A stretch of 64,000 bases of DNA. Origin: Spinacia oleracea. Taxonomy: Eukaryota > Streptophyta > Magnoliopsida > Caryophyllales > Amaranthaceae. Position numbers and translations under genes: made by a program. This document shows, piece after piece, positions 33,793 to 54,019 of the stretch. The stretch is taken from the NCBI RefSeq assembly GCF_020520425.1, contig NC_079490.1, positions 1,860,001 to 1,924,000 on the forward strand. Reading direction: 5' to 3'. The notes under the pieces were generated by a model. It did no database searches. It had not been told where the DNA came from and saw nothing but the letters and a program-made list of their open reading frames with translations. Each line of letters opens with the position of its first letter. Within the stretch, counting starts at the first letter, position 1.

Positions 33793-34470
33793 AGAGCGTC
33801 AATTGTAATGGACTCTTAGCCCACTCTTAAAGAGAGAGAAAATTTAAGAGTTAGCTCTTAATAAAAAGGAGCTAACTCTTAGCTACCTCTTATTTAGAGG
33901 TTGATTAAGACATCCTCTAAATAAGAGGTAACTCTTAGAAATAAGAGTGGGGTGAGGTGGATGGTTGTGGAAATATTATATTTGTTTTTGACATTTTTGT
34001 TAAAAAATAATAAAAATAAATGTATGTAAAAGGTGTTTAAGAGGGAGTAACTACTCCCTCCGTCCCATAATATAGTGCCTGTTTTTCTAAAATGGTGTCC
34101 CTAAATGATGATGCCTATTTCTATTTTAAACCATTAATTTTTACTTTGAAAATTGTACTTTTTGACTTTTATTCAACCCATGTGCTTGATTTTTGTCCTT
34201 TTTAGGCCTATTTATTATGTACACACCTTGAATCTATAATTTATCTCTCCATTTTTGCCAACTAACATGTACTTTATCTTGAAAGTACAAATCATTATTG
34301 TTTTTATTATCAATGTTATCCTTTACCTTAATAACCGTGATTTTGGTCAAACGGGCACTATATTATGGGACGGAGGGAGTAAGATATTGTTATTTCTTGG
34401 ACTTTTTGATAGGTAACTCTTAAGAGGGTGATGAGGTGGAGGAAGAGAGAGATTAAGAGTGGGTAAAAAG
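33793..34470. mobile_element. TIR element upstream of the acidic protein gene, with a Stowaway insert
   Basis: The left flank carries CCCACTCTTAAAGAGAGAG and the right flank carries CTCTCTCTTAATC-type complement near 34445-34466. Internal AACTCTTA/TAAGAGTT blocks recur. The middle is occupied by a Stowaway MITE. The ends and target duplication are not certain. The right end is about 70 bp from the ATG at 34538, so it supplies part of that gene's promoter or leader. Confidence 0.45.
34054..34379. mobile_element. Stowaway MITE
   Basis: The terminal repeats CTCCCTCCGTCCCATAATAT and complement are nearly perfect and flanked by TA. 326 bp. It is nested in the TIR element upstream of the acidic protein gene. 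Confidence 0.85.
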
Positions 34471-34537
34471 GTCTCAAAAACGACGAAGGTGAACGGGTGA
34501 CTGGGTGAGACAGTGAGAGTGTGTGAGTGAGACTGAG

Positions 34538-35440
34538 ATGGAAGAAGAAGACCCTTCGAAGAAGTTGGAGAGAGAATCTGAGTCTGGAAAACACAAGCTC
34601 ATCAACTCTCCTTCAGCCGGAGAAGAAAGCACTCCGTCTTTCTTCGCCGATGATGAATTTGCTTGGCCGGAATTATCCTCCTCCGGCGAGGTCCCCAACC
34701 CCAACGCCTTCGAAATCAGAATGTACTCCGTTCCATCAACCCCGGAATCAACCCCAAACCCCGCCGCCGCTTCAGCAGCTAATGACGATGCTGGAAACCT
34801 AGGGTTTTCGGAAGAGAAGAAGAAGGATGAGGCAGAAGGAGAAGCAGAGGAGAAGAAAACTAAAGAATCAACCCCAAGCGCCGCCGCTTCAGCAGCTACA
34901 GACGAAGGCGGAAACCTAGGGTTTTCGGAAGAGAAGAAGAAGGATGAGGCAGAAGGAGAAGCAAAGGAGAAGAAACCAAATGAATCAACCGCAAACGCCG
35001 CCGCTTCAGTCGCTAATGACGAAGGCGGAAACCTAGGGTTTTCGGAAGAAAGGAAAAAGGAAGAGGCAAAAGCAGAGGAGAAGAAAGCAAATGAACCCGA
35101 AGTGGTGGTGATCAGCACCGACGACGAAGACGACGACGATGAGGTGAAAATTGTGGAGGAATTGAGCGACGATTCGGAGGATTTGAACGCGAAATTGTCG
35201 GAGTTTGGTGACGATTGGGAGTATTTCAAAGCTGAATTCGGGGGAAAAGCGTCGGAATTGAGATCAATTTCGAATTCGGAATCGACTTCGACGGCAATGG
35301 AATGCTTAGTTGAGATATTGAAGAATGTGTGTGAGAGTGATGAGAAGGGAAATGGGAAGAAGAAGAAGAAGGTTGATATATTGGAGACAGTGAAACGTAG
35401 GGGGATGACATTTCCTAAGAGCAGATGGTATGATTCTTGA
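34538..35440 (+). CDS. Acidic, low-complexity protein with three in-frame ~39-residue repeats
   Basis: One exon, 300 aa. The frame extends 15 bases upstream but lacks an ATG there. Residues about 70-187 are three tandem repeats beginning EST and containing AAASAA(N/T)D(E/D)GGNLGFSEEKKKDEAE-like cores. An acidic run (STDDEDDDDEVKIVEEL) follows. The C-terminus is more structured: GDDWEYFKAEFGG, a CLVEILKNVCE helix, a Lys cluster (KGNGKKKKK) and RGMTFPKSRWYDS, where a short basic nuclear signal is possible. I do not recognise the family and give no function. The opposite strand is also open over 338 codons, but that Ser/Phe-rich reading mirrors the Glu/Lys codons. Confidence 0.65.
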   Translation: MEEEDPSKKLERESESGKHKLINSPSAGEESTPSFFADDEFAWPELSSSGEVPNPNAFEIRMYSVPSTPESTPNPAAASAANDDAGNLGFSEEKKKDEAEGEAEEKKTKESTPSAAASAATDEGGNLGFSEEKKKDEAEGEAKEKKPNESTANAAASVANDEGGNLGFSEERKKEEAKAEEKKANEPEVVVISTDDEDDDDEVKIVEELSDDSEDLNAKLSEFGDDWEYFKAEFGGKASELRSISNSESTSTAMECLVEILKNVCESDEKGNGKKKKKVDILETVKRRGMTFPKSRWYDS

Positions 35441-35490
35441 ATATTCTTGTTAAATTTGATGATGAATTTTTTGGTAAATTTCAGGTCCAT

Positions 35491-36730
35491 GATTTTGAAA
35501 ACTGGGTGTGTAAAAATGGTCCATTTTGTTGTGTAAAGTTGTAGGTTTTTGAGATGCTCAAAGTTAAGAGTAGCTGATCATGTTGATGATAATGGTGGAA
35601 TGTTGATGATTATGAGAATGTTGTTTTTGTAAAGGTTATGGTTTTTGAGATGTTAAAAGTTGACTTATTAGCTTATTATGTTGATGAACTATGTAGTTTT
35701 TTGAAAACTGGGTGTGTAAAAATGGTCATTTTGTTGTAAAGTTGTAGGTTTTTGAGATGCTCAAAGTTAAGAGTAGCTTATCATGTTGATAATAATGGAG
35801 TTATGGTTCACAAAAAATGGTGGAATGTTGTTTTTGTGGAGGTTATGGTTTTTGAGATGTTAAAAGTTGACTTATTAGTTTATTACGTTGATGAACTGTG
35901 GTTAGACTCTTGGCTAATAATCCTCCTTTGTAGTTTTTCGAAAATTGGGTGTGTAAAAATGGTCAATTGTTGTAAAGTTGTGGGTTTTTGAGATGCTCAA
36001 AGGTAAGAGTAGCTTATCATGTTGATGAAAATGGAGTTATTATGGTTCACCAAACATGAAAAATGGTGGAATGTTGATGATTATGAGAATGTTGTTATTG
36101 TAAAGGTTATGGTTTTTGAGATGTTAAAAGTTGACTTATTAGCTTATTATGTTGATGAACTATTGTTGTTTTTGAGATGTTAAAAGATGACTCATTAGTT
36201 TATTATGTTGATGAATTATGGTTAGACTCTTCGCTAATCGTCCTCCTTTGTAGTTTTATTCATCGGAAATTCTTGGAACTAGAGTTGGGTAAGGGTGTGA
36301 GTCCAGAGTTCGTTCTTTTGTACTCTTAATCTTTGTTGTAAAGTTGTGGGTTTTGAGATGCTAAAAGTTAGAGTAACTTATCAAGTTTATGATTATGGTT
36401 CACCAAAATTGGTGGGATGTTGATGATTATGGAGTTGTGGTTCACCAAAAATGGGAAGGTTGATGATTATGGACTTGTGGTGCACCAAAAATGGGAAGGT
36501 TGATGATTATGAACTTGTGGTTCACCAAAAATGGTGGAATGTTGATGATTATGAGGATGTTGTTTTTGGTTTTGGTAATGTAGGATGTTCACCAAAAATG
36601 GTGGAATGTTTTGTTTTTGGTTTTGATTATGAACTTGTGTTTTAGTGTTGTTGTACACCTTTTTGTAAAGATTGTGGTTTTTCAGATGTTAAAAGTTGAC
36701 TTATTAGTTTATTATGTTGATGAACTATGG
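35491..36730. repeat. Degenerate ~200-235-bp tandem array 3' of the acidic gene
   Basis: Three clear units start near 35491, 35698 and 35935 with TTTTGAAAACTGGGTGTG; further partial units run to about 36730. Each contains GGTTTTTGAGATGCTCAAAG, AAAAATGGTGGAATGTTG and GAGATGTTAAAAGTTGAC blocks. There is no stable coding frame. It may lie in a 3' UTR intron, because some units end in CTTTGTAG. Confidence 0.75.
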
Positions 36731-39440
36731 TTTCAGCTAATCGTCTTCCCTTCTAGTCTATTCACCGAGAATTGTTAGAACAGGGTAAGGGTGAGGTCGA
36801 AGTATGCGTTCTTGTGTACTCCTAAAGTCTTATTCTTTGTATTGTGCAGTCCGCTTGAGTTTTCTTTCCTCACTAAAAAAAAAAAAAATTGATGAACTAT
36901 TTTTCACCAAAATTAGTGGGATGAGAATGTTGTTTTATTTAGGTGATATACATGTTTTTATTGTTGTTTGACTTGTTTCAAGCATGAAGGATTAACACTT
37001 GGGACAGAGAAGTACTAATCCAATGAGGAATTTTCATTTTTTGTCCTTAAGTGAGTAGAACATGAAAATAGATTTAGGTAATTCAAAGAAGCGCGTCGGA
37101 ATATGTGAAAATAAAATAAAATGATGCAAGTATTGTGATACGGAGGTTAGTACGTGGTATGTCTTTCATTCCTCTAGGAAATATATACAATTGAAAATGG
37201 ATCAATGGATCAGTGTTTGGGCCTCGTCGAGCTACTAGGGTTGGGCCTAAGATGGCCATTCGACAATTCGAACCAAGCAAAACGAAGCCCACTTCATGGG
37301 AGAGGAAGAGTATATAAATCTACATGGATGATCTAAGAAATGGCACAAAGTCAATAACTTAAAATGATGAATAGCTTTAGTATAGTTGAAAAATGAAGTT
37401 ATTCTAAAAATATTGCTTGTGGTGTCAACAAAATCCATGACAATAGGGATTTTGATGGTTGCAAAAGAGTCTTCAACACTCTAGAAGATATCATTAATAT
37501 CAAATTAATTAGCATTTGTTGGAAGAATGTGCTTATGTCATTTTGTCCTTGGCTTAAAAACAAAGTTCCTCTTGTTTTTTTTAAAAAAATTATTTTTATT
37601 TTATTTTAAAAAAGAAGTTTATCTTGGGTTCTTGATGTGGAGGTGTGAGCAACTATTAAAGTTTTGTGTGTGGAATTATTACTCAAAGGCAAAAGGCAAA
37701 TTATTATTTCTTCAATAATTCATGTAATTGCTTTTTCTCTTGAAAGTAAAGTAGGACTATTAGGAGGGGAACCGGGGAAGTAATTGGGGTTACATATGGA
37801 CCATATGGCAATGAGTCGGCCCGGTCCAAGATACGACACGGTTCGTCATGCCAAAAACACGACATGTGCAAAGAAAGCACAGTTCGACCCGAGCACGAAG
37901 TCTTAGGCTAAGCTTGACCCATATCTTTTTGGAAAAAAGCACAACACAACCAATACGATCAGACACGAAAAAAACATGCTAAATGGAGTGAAATTAGGCT
38001 TAGACACGAAGTTCCGACATGAAGACATGTGGTCCTGGGCCGTGTCTGTGCAACCTTTTTTAAAAAATTTGGTCCGTCACAAAATAAGAGGGCTTGACTT
38101 GTCCCAGCACATGACACGCGCGCTCGACACAAAACATGATGCGTCAATGCCACATGGAACATAAAAAATAAATTATTGTCGCTTCTAAGACCTTAGTTCA
38201 ACCTATATTCTACTTGTTTCAATAAGAAACAAAATATAAACATGCATGTGAAATACTTACTATTAGACTTATTCAACTTAAAAAGGATTGTGAAAATGGG
38301 AAAAACGAAAAACTAATACTACAAAAGTCCAACATTCTCCTTTCTACCTACCCAAAATACGAAGGTCTTTCTTAATTAACAATGTTAAGAAATATGAAGT
38401 TGAATGTGGTCTTAAAGTTTTGCTTTCCCTTCCCAAATAAGAAGGGGTTGGTAACTTGATATGTAACTCTTGATTGTCAAACTAACTATAAGCCATGGTC
38501 CATAATTTAACTACTTTTAAGAGATAAGGACGAGTCATAGTAAATTTTTCTGGAGGTGGTTATCATAATAAGTTAAAACACAACACGCTACGTAATTACA
38601 GGAATTATAACAATAATTATATCAACTTTTTCTCAAAATCACTTCACCGAACCAACATTGTAAATATGAGACACACAGTACAATAGACTTGTAAAGTTAC
38701 AAGTTTAACAAGAACAATTCCTTATCAATGAAAGTTCGTGGCCGTATTACATACATATCCTATCTACAGTAACACCTCACGATCACAAAGCTACAACACA
38801 TGTATATGAACATATTTAAACTTGTTGACACACAGCCACACAGTCACACATATTGTATCATTGAATATTGACACATAATCTCATTATGCACGAAGTATAT
38901 ACAACCACACCACACCCGTAATAGAATAACAATTTTAGCTCTCTCAATACCATCCTTAACATTGCTCTATTATGGGAGCCATAGAGTAATGCGTTGATTC
39001 AAGCACCATTTTGTCCCACTTAAGTAAGCCATTAAGCAATGATAAGGATAATCAAGGATTCTTACAAAAGTATTCTTAAATATTAAGTTTATATCCTTAA
39101 TTACGGAATACAATATGATCCAAATGGATATGCACATTTTTTTTTTCTATTAAAATTTTGAGTAAAGTATAATTATTTGGTCCAAATAATCCACTGTCCT
39201 AGTCAAATCGTTGAAAAACTAAATAATAAAGAAATAAAAAAGCGAGGAAAAAATAAATAAATAAATAAAGTATTGGAAAAGGAGTGCATCAACAACCAAC
39301 CCCATGGGACCTGTGTGTGATGAATTTAGGAATGAATTGCCAAAACAAAAAATATAAAAAAGCTGGGAATGAAAATTATTTATCATCTTTAATTTGTAAA
39401 ATCCCCAAATATTTGTGGTAAAATCCCAAAATTAGATCTA
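36731..39440. other. Intergenic stretch upstream of the kinase gene
   Basis: No gene seen. A GC-rich TIR element lies at about 37796-38160. The remainder is AT-rich, with a TATA-like AAATATAAAAAA near 39347 and a likely 5' UTR from about 39445 to 39883. Confidence 0.4.
37796..38160. mobile_element. GC-rich TIR element, ACACG-rich
   Basis: The left end (CCATATGGCAATGAGTCGG) and the right end (GCGTCAATGCCACATGG) are partly inverted. The interior is CGACACG/GGCCCGG-rich, like the TAAAGATGG family elsewhere in the window, but the ends differ. The element boundary is approximate. Confidence 0.4.
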
Positions 39441-39883
39441 AAAACTACACTGAAGTGAGAGAAAGTTGTATCTTGGAGGAGAGAGAAAACAGAAAGAAGA
39501 GAGAAAAAGTCTCTGCAAAGAGCTTTGACTCTCTTCCATGGCGGATTCACACCTGCAATTTCCCATCATTTTCAATTAATTTTTTTCTGGGTATTTTTTT
39601 ATTACTTTTATCTCAAATATTTTCAATAAGTAAAGATTAAATCTTTTTTCTTTTTATCCTTTTTTCTCCTGGTTCTTGTTGGTTAAACATTAACCATTTA
39701 TTTAGTCCTCTTTTCTATCTCCTCAATCAAGCAACCCACTTTTTTTTTTAGTTTCCCCCCCCAAATCTTGGGAAATTTCCCCAAAAATACCCAAATCTGA
39801 AATTTGTGACTTACCCAATTGATTATTCCACATAATCTGAACTGGGTATTTCTCAAATCTTGAAAAAGTTAGGTTTTTGATTG

Positions 39884-45150
<5,267 letters not shown>

Positions 45151-45854
45151 AAGATTAATTTAAGAAGATTATGATTCTAGCTATTCCTTCTTTCTTTTTC
45201 TTTTTTTTCTCGTTTTTTTCGGAAATTTACTCAGCTAATCAGAGATTAATTCAGAGTGATTTCCAAAGATGAATTTTTTTGTGCCTGCTTCACACGGAGA
45301 CTTCTACGGAAAAATGGGTCGAGTTCCCGTGTGCATAGCCGTGTAATGTTGCTAATGTATGCCCTTCTAGGTGGTGGTACGTGTTTTCCGTTTTCGTTTC
45401 CGGGTTTTCGTTTCTTCGGAGTTGTCGGTTCGGTAGTTGTAATAGTGAACAAAAGAAAAGTAGTGATTAGGGAGATTAAAGTAGGGATTAAGAATGCTAT
45501 TTGTGGTGTACATAAGTTGGAATTTTTAAGATTCCTTCATATTCAGAGAAATGATTCTGTCTACTAAGAAAGTTTCCCATTTTGTTTGTTAGGTGAAGTA
45601 CAATTATTCTATAGTAATACTAATAGTCTAATTAATTGACTAATCTGATCTTTGACAAGATCATGAATTTCAAATTTAGCTTTTCTCATTGTATCATTTT
45701 TCTTATTTTGGGGGCCAAGACTTGTTTATTTACTGTTTGAAGGAAAGGGGTTGGCTACTTGGCACCGAATTGCTGATTACCAACCAAAATGTCGTGATTT
45801 CGCGGCAAAAGGGCATGTGGATCTTCAATTCTTAAGATTTGGGGGAGTGATTTT

Positions 45855-46200
45855 AGCATGGTTGTAGTGCGCCCCATTTGGGCTCGGGTAGAGCCCACAG
45901 GCCATAGCCTAAATGGGTCTAGTCCACGTCAGGCCCACTATGCATCGTGCCGTGCCATTCCAAAAAGTTCAAAACATGACCATGATAGAGAACCGTCGTG
46001 CATAAGTCCAAATTTACTAAATTTAGCATGCTTTGTCGTGCCGAATCATGCTTTGTCGTGTCGGTCCGAGTGATGCTTTTTCAAAAAAAACATGCGGCTC
46101 AGGCCTGGTTCCAAGCCGTATTTTTTTCATGCCTGTGCTGGGCCGGATTTTTTTCATGCTGGGTCAAGCCTCGGGCTAGCCCGACCCACAACCATCTTTA
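45855..46200. mobile_element. GC-rich TIR element (TAAAGATGG family), tandem copy 1
   Basis: The left end is near GCATGGTTGTAGTGCGCCCC and the right end is CACAACCATCTTTA. The interior is GGGCTCGG/TCGTG-rich. The element and about 130 bp of right-hand flank are repeated at 46340-46780. Confidence 0.6.
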
Positions 46201-46339
46201 ACTGTGACAACACAAAAAAAATGCGCTCTATGGTTCATAGAGGTGTGCTAAAATCAACAAAATGGTATATCAAAATCAGTTTCCATTAACTTGCTGCCAT
46301 AAGAATTTAGAAACAACTACTGTTTCAATGAGTTTCCAT

Positions 46340-46650
46340 TAAGATGGTTGTGGGGCAGCCCGGTCAGGCGTCGGGCTGTAGCCCAAACAGGTCCGATCCA
46401 CGTCGGGCCCACTATGCATCTTGCCGTGCTAGGCTGAAAAGCTTAAAACAGGGCCCAAGCTCAAGGGCCGTCGTGTCTAAGTCTAAATTTACTAAAGTTA
46501 GCATACTTTGTCATGCCGCGTCGAGTCTTGTCATGCCTTTTCCAAAAAATGCAGCCCAAGCCACGACTTCGTGCCCGTGCCGAGCCGTACTTCTTTCATG
46601 CCGTGTCGGGCCAGACTTTTTTTCATGCCGGGTCGGGCCCATAATCTTTA
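46340..46650. mobile_element. GC-rich TIR element (TAAAGATGG family), tandem copy 2
   Basis: The left end TAAGATGGTTGTGGGGCAGC and the right end CCATAATCTTTA are inverted. The right flank ACTGTGACAA...AAACAACTACTGTTTCAAT matches the flank of copy 1, so the pair arose by segmental duplication and not by two insertions. Confidence 0.6.
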
Positions 46651-46996
46651 ACTGTGACAAAGTAACACAAAAAAAACTGCGCTCTACTTTCATAGAGGTG
46701 CTAAAATCAACAAAATGGTATGTCAAAATCAGTTTCCATTGACTGGCTGCCATTAGAATTCAGAAACAACTACTGTTTCAATTAAGTGATGAACTTGATA
46801 ACCGATCGTTTTTTTCCGACATTTGAAGGCCATTCGGGGTGGAATCCAGCCCGGGTTAGCGAGCAATCACGGTACAAATGAGCTGAAGGAAGAGCAGAAG
46901 AGGGGAGGGGGAGTTTTGTATTAGTGGCATAGTAATACTATCTACCTTTTTGTTGTCCATCTAAATTGTGACCTAAAAAACATTTGGTAATGGTTC

Positions 46997-51200
<4,204 letters not shown>

Positions 51201-51378
51201 TTTTTCGTCTTCCTCTTTGATCTGCAACAACAAATTCACGAAAATGGAGTTATTAGTGAAGCTCAAAAAGGTGCATTAATGGCGGAGATGGATGAGAATG
51301 GAGGGGAGAGAGTACCGGGAGGGTGGAAGTGGTGTGAGCTGAGTGCGGAGAAACTGAGAGAAATTGGAGATAGATAAT

Positions 51379-51393
51379 AGGGTTTAGGGTTTA
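51379..51393 (-). promoter_or_regulatory. Telo-box in the eL22 promoter
   Basis: On the minus strand this reads TAAACCCTAAACCCT, about 180 bp upstream of the ATG and close to the expected transcription start. Telo-boxes are characteristic of plant ribosomal protein promoters. Confidence 0.7.
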
Positions 51394-51764
51394 AAGTTTT
51401 TAACTTTTAAGTGACGGGATTGAAATATAATACATGTATTTTTATTAAATTCTAAATACATTTTTATATTTATAAAATATTGTTAGTGAATTGTAAATTT
51501 TAAATTAAATTTACTTAAATGTATTTAATTTAATTAGAAATATTTATAAGGAGAAAAATATTTTAAAAATAAATTAGGTGAGTTACGCAATTTTATTTTA
51601 TAATAGAAGTCATGCTTTTTAATTTTGAAACAAAGTACACTCTTGTCTTTTCCATCATTAAACAAAATCTTCAAAGCCTGTAAATACAGGTGATCACCTC
51701 AAAATTCCTCAAAAATATTTATTAAACACAAACAAAACCTTAACCTTACTTTACTCTTCTCCGT

Positions 51765-52635
51765 TTTTAGCCAATGTCATTTCTTAAAAGTTGTAGATTT
51801 TGGAAAGTTATTGAATGTTGTCTCAAGAATCGTTTGATTGTGATTTATAGATTAGGAGCTTTGTTTCAAAATTTTGCAGCACTATTTCAATTTTTTATAT
51901 TTCTCCTCGGTTTGTGTCAGTGTGTCGCCCAGCCGTTTGGCGTAGGCGTCCTTTGCCCCTCCTTCTCGCTGCCCCTATTGTGTCCTGCTAAAGATGGCTG
52001 TGGGCCGGCCCGGCCCGAAGCCCGACCCGACTCGGCACGAAAAAAGCACGGTCCGGCACGAGCACGCAAAAAGCACGGCCATGCACGGGCACGAAGTCAT
52101 GGGCCGGGCCTGGGCCTTACTTTTTTGGAAAAAGCACGACAAGGCACGACACGACTCGACTCGACCCGGCACGACAAAGCACGTTAAATTTAGTCAAATT
52201 AGCCTTAGGCACGACGGCCCGGCCCGGCACGAAAGCACGTGGGCTTGGGCCGGGCCTGGGCCTTATTTTTAACTTTTCGGCCCGACACGGCACGGCACGA
52301 AACAACGTGGGCCTAGCGTGGGCCCGGCACGGTTAGGCCCACGACCCGTGGGCTCGGCACGAAGCACGACCCGGCCCCGCCCACATCCATCTTTATGTCC
52401 TGCCGGAGGAGAGGTGCAAATAACGCAAGTGGCAAGCGGCTAGGCGGCGCACACAAATCAAGGAGGGGAAAAATTGAAATAGTGCTGCAGAATTTTGAAA
52501 CGGCCATGACTACTAATCTATAACTCGAAATTAAATGATTTTCGAGGCAAAAATCAAAAACTATTTTAAGATCTACAACCTTTTAAGAAGGAAATTAAAA
52601 TTTAGCTAAAAATGGCCGCAGGGAGGTGAAATAAG
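51765..52635. mobile_element. Foldback element with ~190-bp arms, split by a GC-rich TIR element
   Basis: The left arm (about 51765-51955) and the right arm (about 52430-52635) are complementary. Shared landmarks are TTTTTAGC, TTAAAAGTTGTAGAT / its complement, TTATAGATTAG, and TTTTGCAGCACTATTTCAAT against ATTGAAATAGTGCTGCAGAA. The centre is mostly a separate element with its own 8-bp target duplication. No coding sequence; superfamily unknown. Confidence 0.75.
51989..52395. mobile_element. GC-rich TIR element (TAAAGATGG family), with 8-bp duplication
   Basis: The ends TAAAGATGGCTGTGGGCC and CCCACATCCATCTTTA are inverted. The exact 8-bp target duplication TGTCCTGC is at 51981-51988 and 52396-52403, which points to hAT. 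407 bp. The interior is packed with GGCCCGGCACGA-type repeats. No open frame of interest. Confidence 0.82.
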
Positions 52636-52828
52636 GTCACGCAAAAATTCGGCGAGAAAAGAAAGCTCGGTTAAGAGCTCTGGAGTTCTAAAATTTCTTA
52701 TCAAACCTAGCTTGAACAACCAAATATTTGGCTCGGCTTGGCTCGACTCGTTGACATCCCTATCACTTGAATAAAAAAATGAATTTTCGGATTTAGAAAA
52801 TTATGGACAATATGGTCTACGTCTCTAA

Positions 52829-53368
52829 GAGCATCTTCCAATTGTAAGCTAATTTGCCAATTAGTTAGCTTGTTATGCCATATAAGATTTAAAGTTATTT
52901 CGTTGTCTAGCTAATTTGTGCTCCAATGACACTAGCTTGTTATTTAAATTGGTCCACTTGTTCCACTTGTCAATCAATTATTTGGTAACTTGCCAAGTTG
53001 ATTTATTATTTTCATTTTAATGGTCTAACTATTGAGGAAGTATTTTCGGATATCAGATATGTGTGGGCAAATGCATATCATAGCAAAAGACAAAATAAGA
53101 AAAATGACAAAAAAAGAAATTAAATGGTACTTTTTTAAACAAAAACGGTACTTTTTTTAACTGAATTGTACTTTTTTTTACAGAATGGTACTTTTTTAAC
53201 ATAAATGGTACTTCCTTTTTTGTCTTTTAGCTATTTGTCTTTTATTTGATATGTGTGTTGCCACACATATCTGATATCCGAAAAAACAACCTCCTAACTA
53301 TTAGCTTGAAACGTTTATAAATGTTAAGTTAGTCCTTAGCTACAAGTCTACAACCGTTGAAGATGCTC
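52829..53368. mobile_element. Tourist-like MITE hosting a MULE MITE
   Basis: The ends GAGCATCTTCCAATTG and (inverted) GAGCATCTTCAACGG are flanked by TAA (52826-52828, 53369-53371). 540 bp including a 260-bp insert. Non-coding. Confidence 0.7.
53034..53293. mobile_element. Mutator-like MITE nested in the Tourist-like element
   Basis: The inverted ends GAGGAAGTATTTTCGGATAT and (inverted) GAGGTTGTTTTTTCGGATAT extend through CAGATATGTGTGG. The exact 9-bp target duplication CTAACTATT is at 53025-53033 and 53294-53302, diagnostic for MULEs. The interior holds four to five copies of an AATGGTACTTTTTT unit. Confidence 0.88.
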
Positions 53369-53398
53369 TAAGAGACACATTCACTTTGTACCTACAGA

Positions 53399-53789
53399 TA
53401 AAGATGGTCGTGGGGCGGATCGGGTTTGGCTTCGGGCTGAGCACACGGGTCGTGGGCTTAAACAGGACGGGCCCACGTCAGGCCCACTCTCCATCGTGCT
53501 GGGCAGGGGATGAAAAGTTCAAAACAGGGCCTAGGTCTGGCCCAAGCCCACGGGTTTTCGTGCCGGGTCGGGCCATTGTGTCTAAGCCCAATTTTTACTA
53601 AAGTTAGCGTGCTTTGTCGTGTCGGGTAGAGTCGTGCGGTACCTTGTCGTGCTTTTTCCACAAAATGCTGCTCAGACCCGACCCACGACTTTGTACTCAT
53701 GTCAGGTCGTGTTTTTTTCATTCCCATACTAAACGGAATTTTTCATATCGGGTCGATTCTCAAACCGGCCTGGCCCACGGCCATCTTTA
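53399..53789. mobile_element. GC-rich TIR element (TAAAGATGG family)
   Basis: Left end TAAAGATGGTCGTGGGGC, right end CCCACGGCCATCTTTA. 391 bp. CTACAGA before the left end and TTACAGA a few bases after the right end suggest an imperfect 8-bp target duplication. It lies about 1 kb upstream of the glycosyltransferase ATG. Confidence 0.7.
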
Positions 53790-54019
53790 CGGAGTTACAG
53801 ATGAGCGGCAGAGCGGGTACACTATGCACGGTAAAAAAGAAGAACGTTACAATCCACATATTTTGACACCAAACACAACATATAAAATGATCATCGGATT
53901 AAACTTGCTAATCTCTTCTACAGTTCCTTCCACTTCACTGCTCACCTTCTCTCCTCAAAGATCTCTAAGAATTCAAACTTCAATTTCATCCGAATTTGCG
54001 ATTCGTCAACAGAATTTCA

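Larger units (their letters stand above)
45151..46996. other. Intergenic region between kinase and eL22 genes
   Basis: This holds the kinase 3' UTR (to roughly 45600) and two tandem copies of a GC-rich TIR element plus its flank at 45855-46780. No gene recognised. Confidence 0.45.

Noticed and set aside
33183-33793. Overlapping frames rich in Arg, Pro and Gly on both strands
   Set aside because: They come from the GC-rich palindrome; mirrored peptides on opposite strands show they are repeat artefacts.
34474-35490. 338-codon open frame on the minus strand opposite the acidic protein
   Set aside because: It is Ser/Phe-rich only because Glu/Lys/Ala codons of the plus-strand repeats read that way in reverse. 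It has no domain, and the plus frame has a normal ATG and a sensible C-terminus.
45256-45567. 103-codon frame downstream of the kinase stop
   Set aside because: It lies in the likely 3' UTR, has no domain and is not joined to the kinase by a plausible splice.
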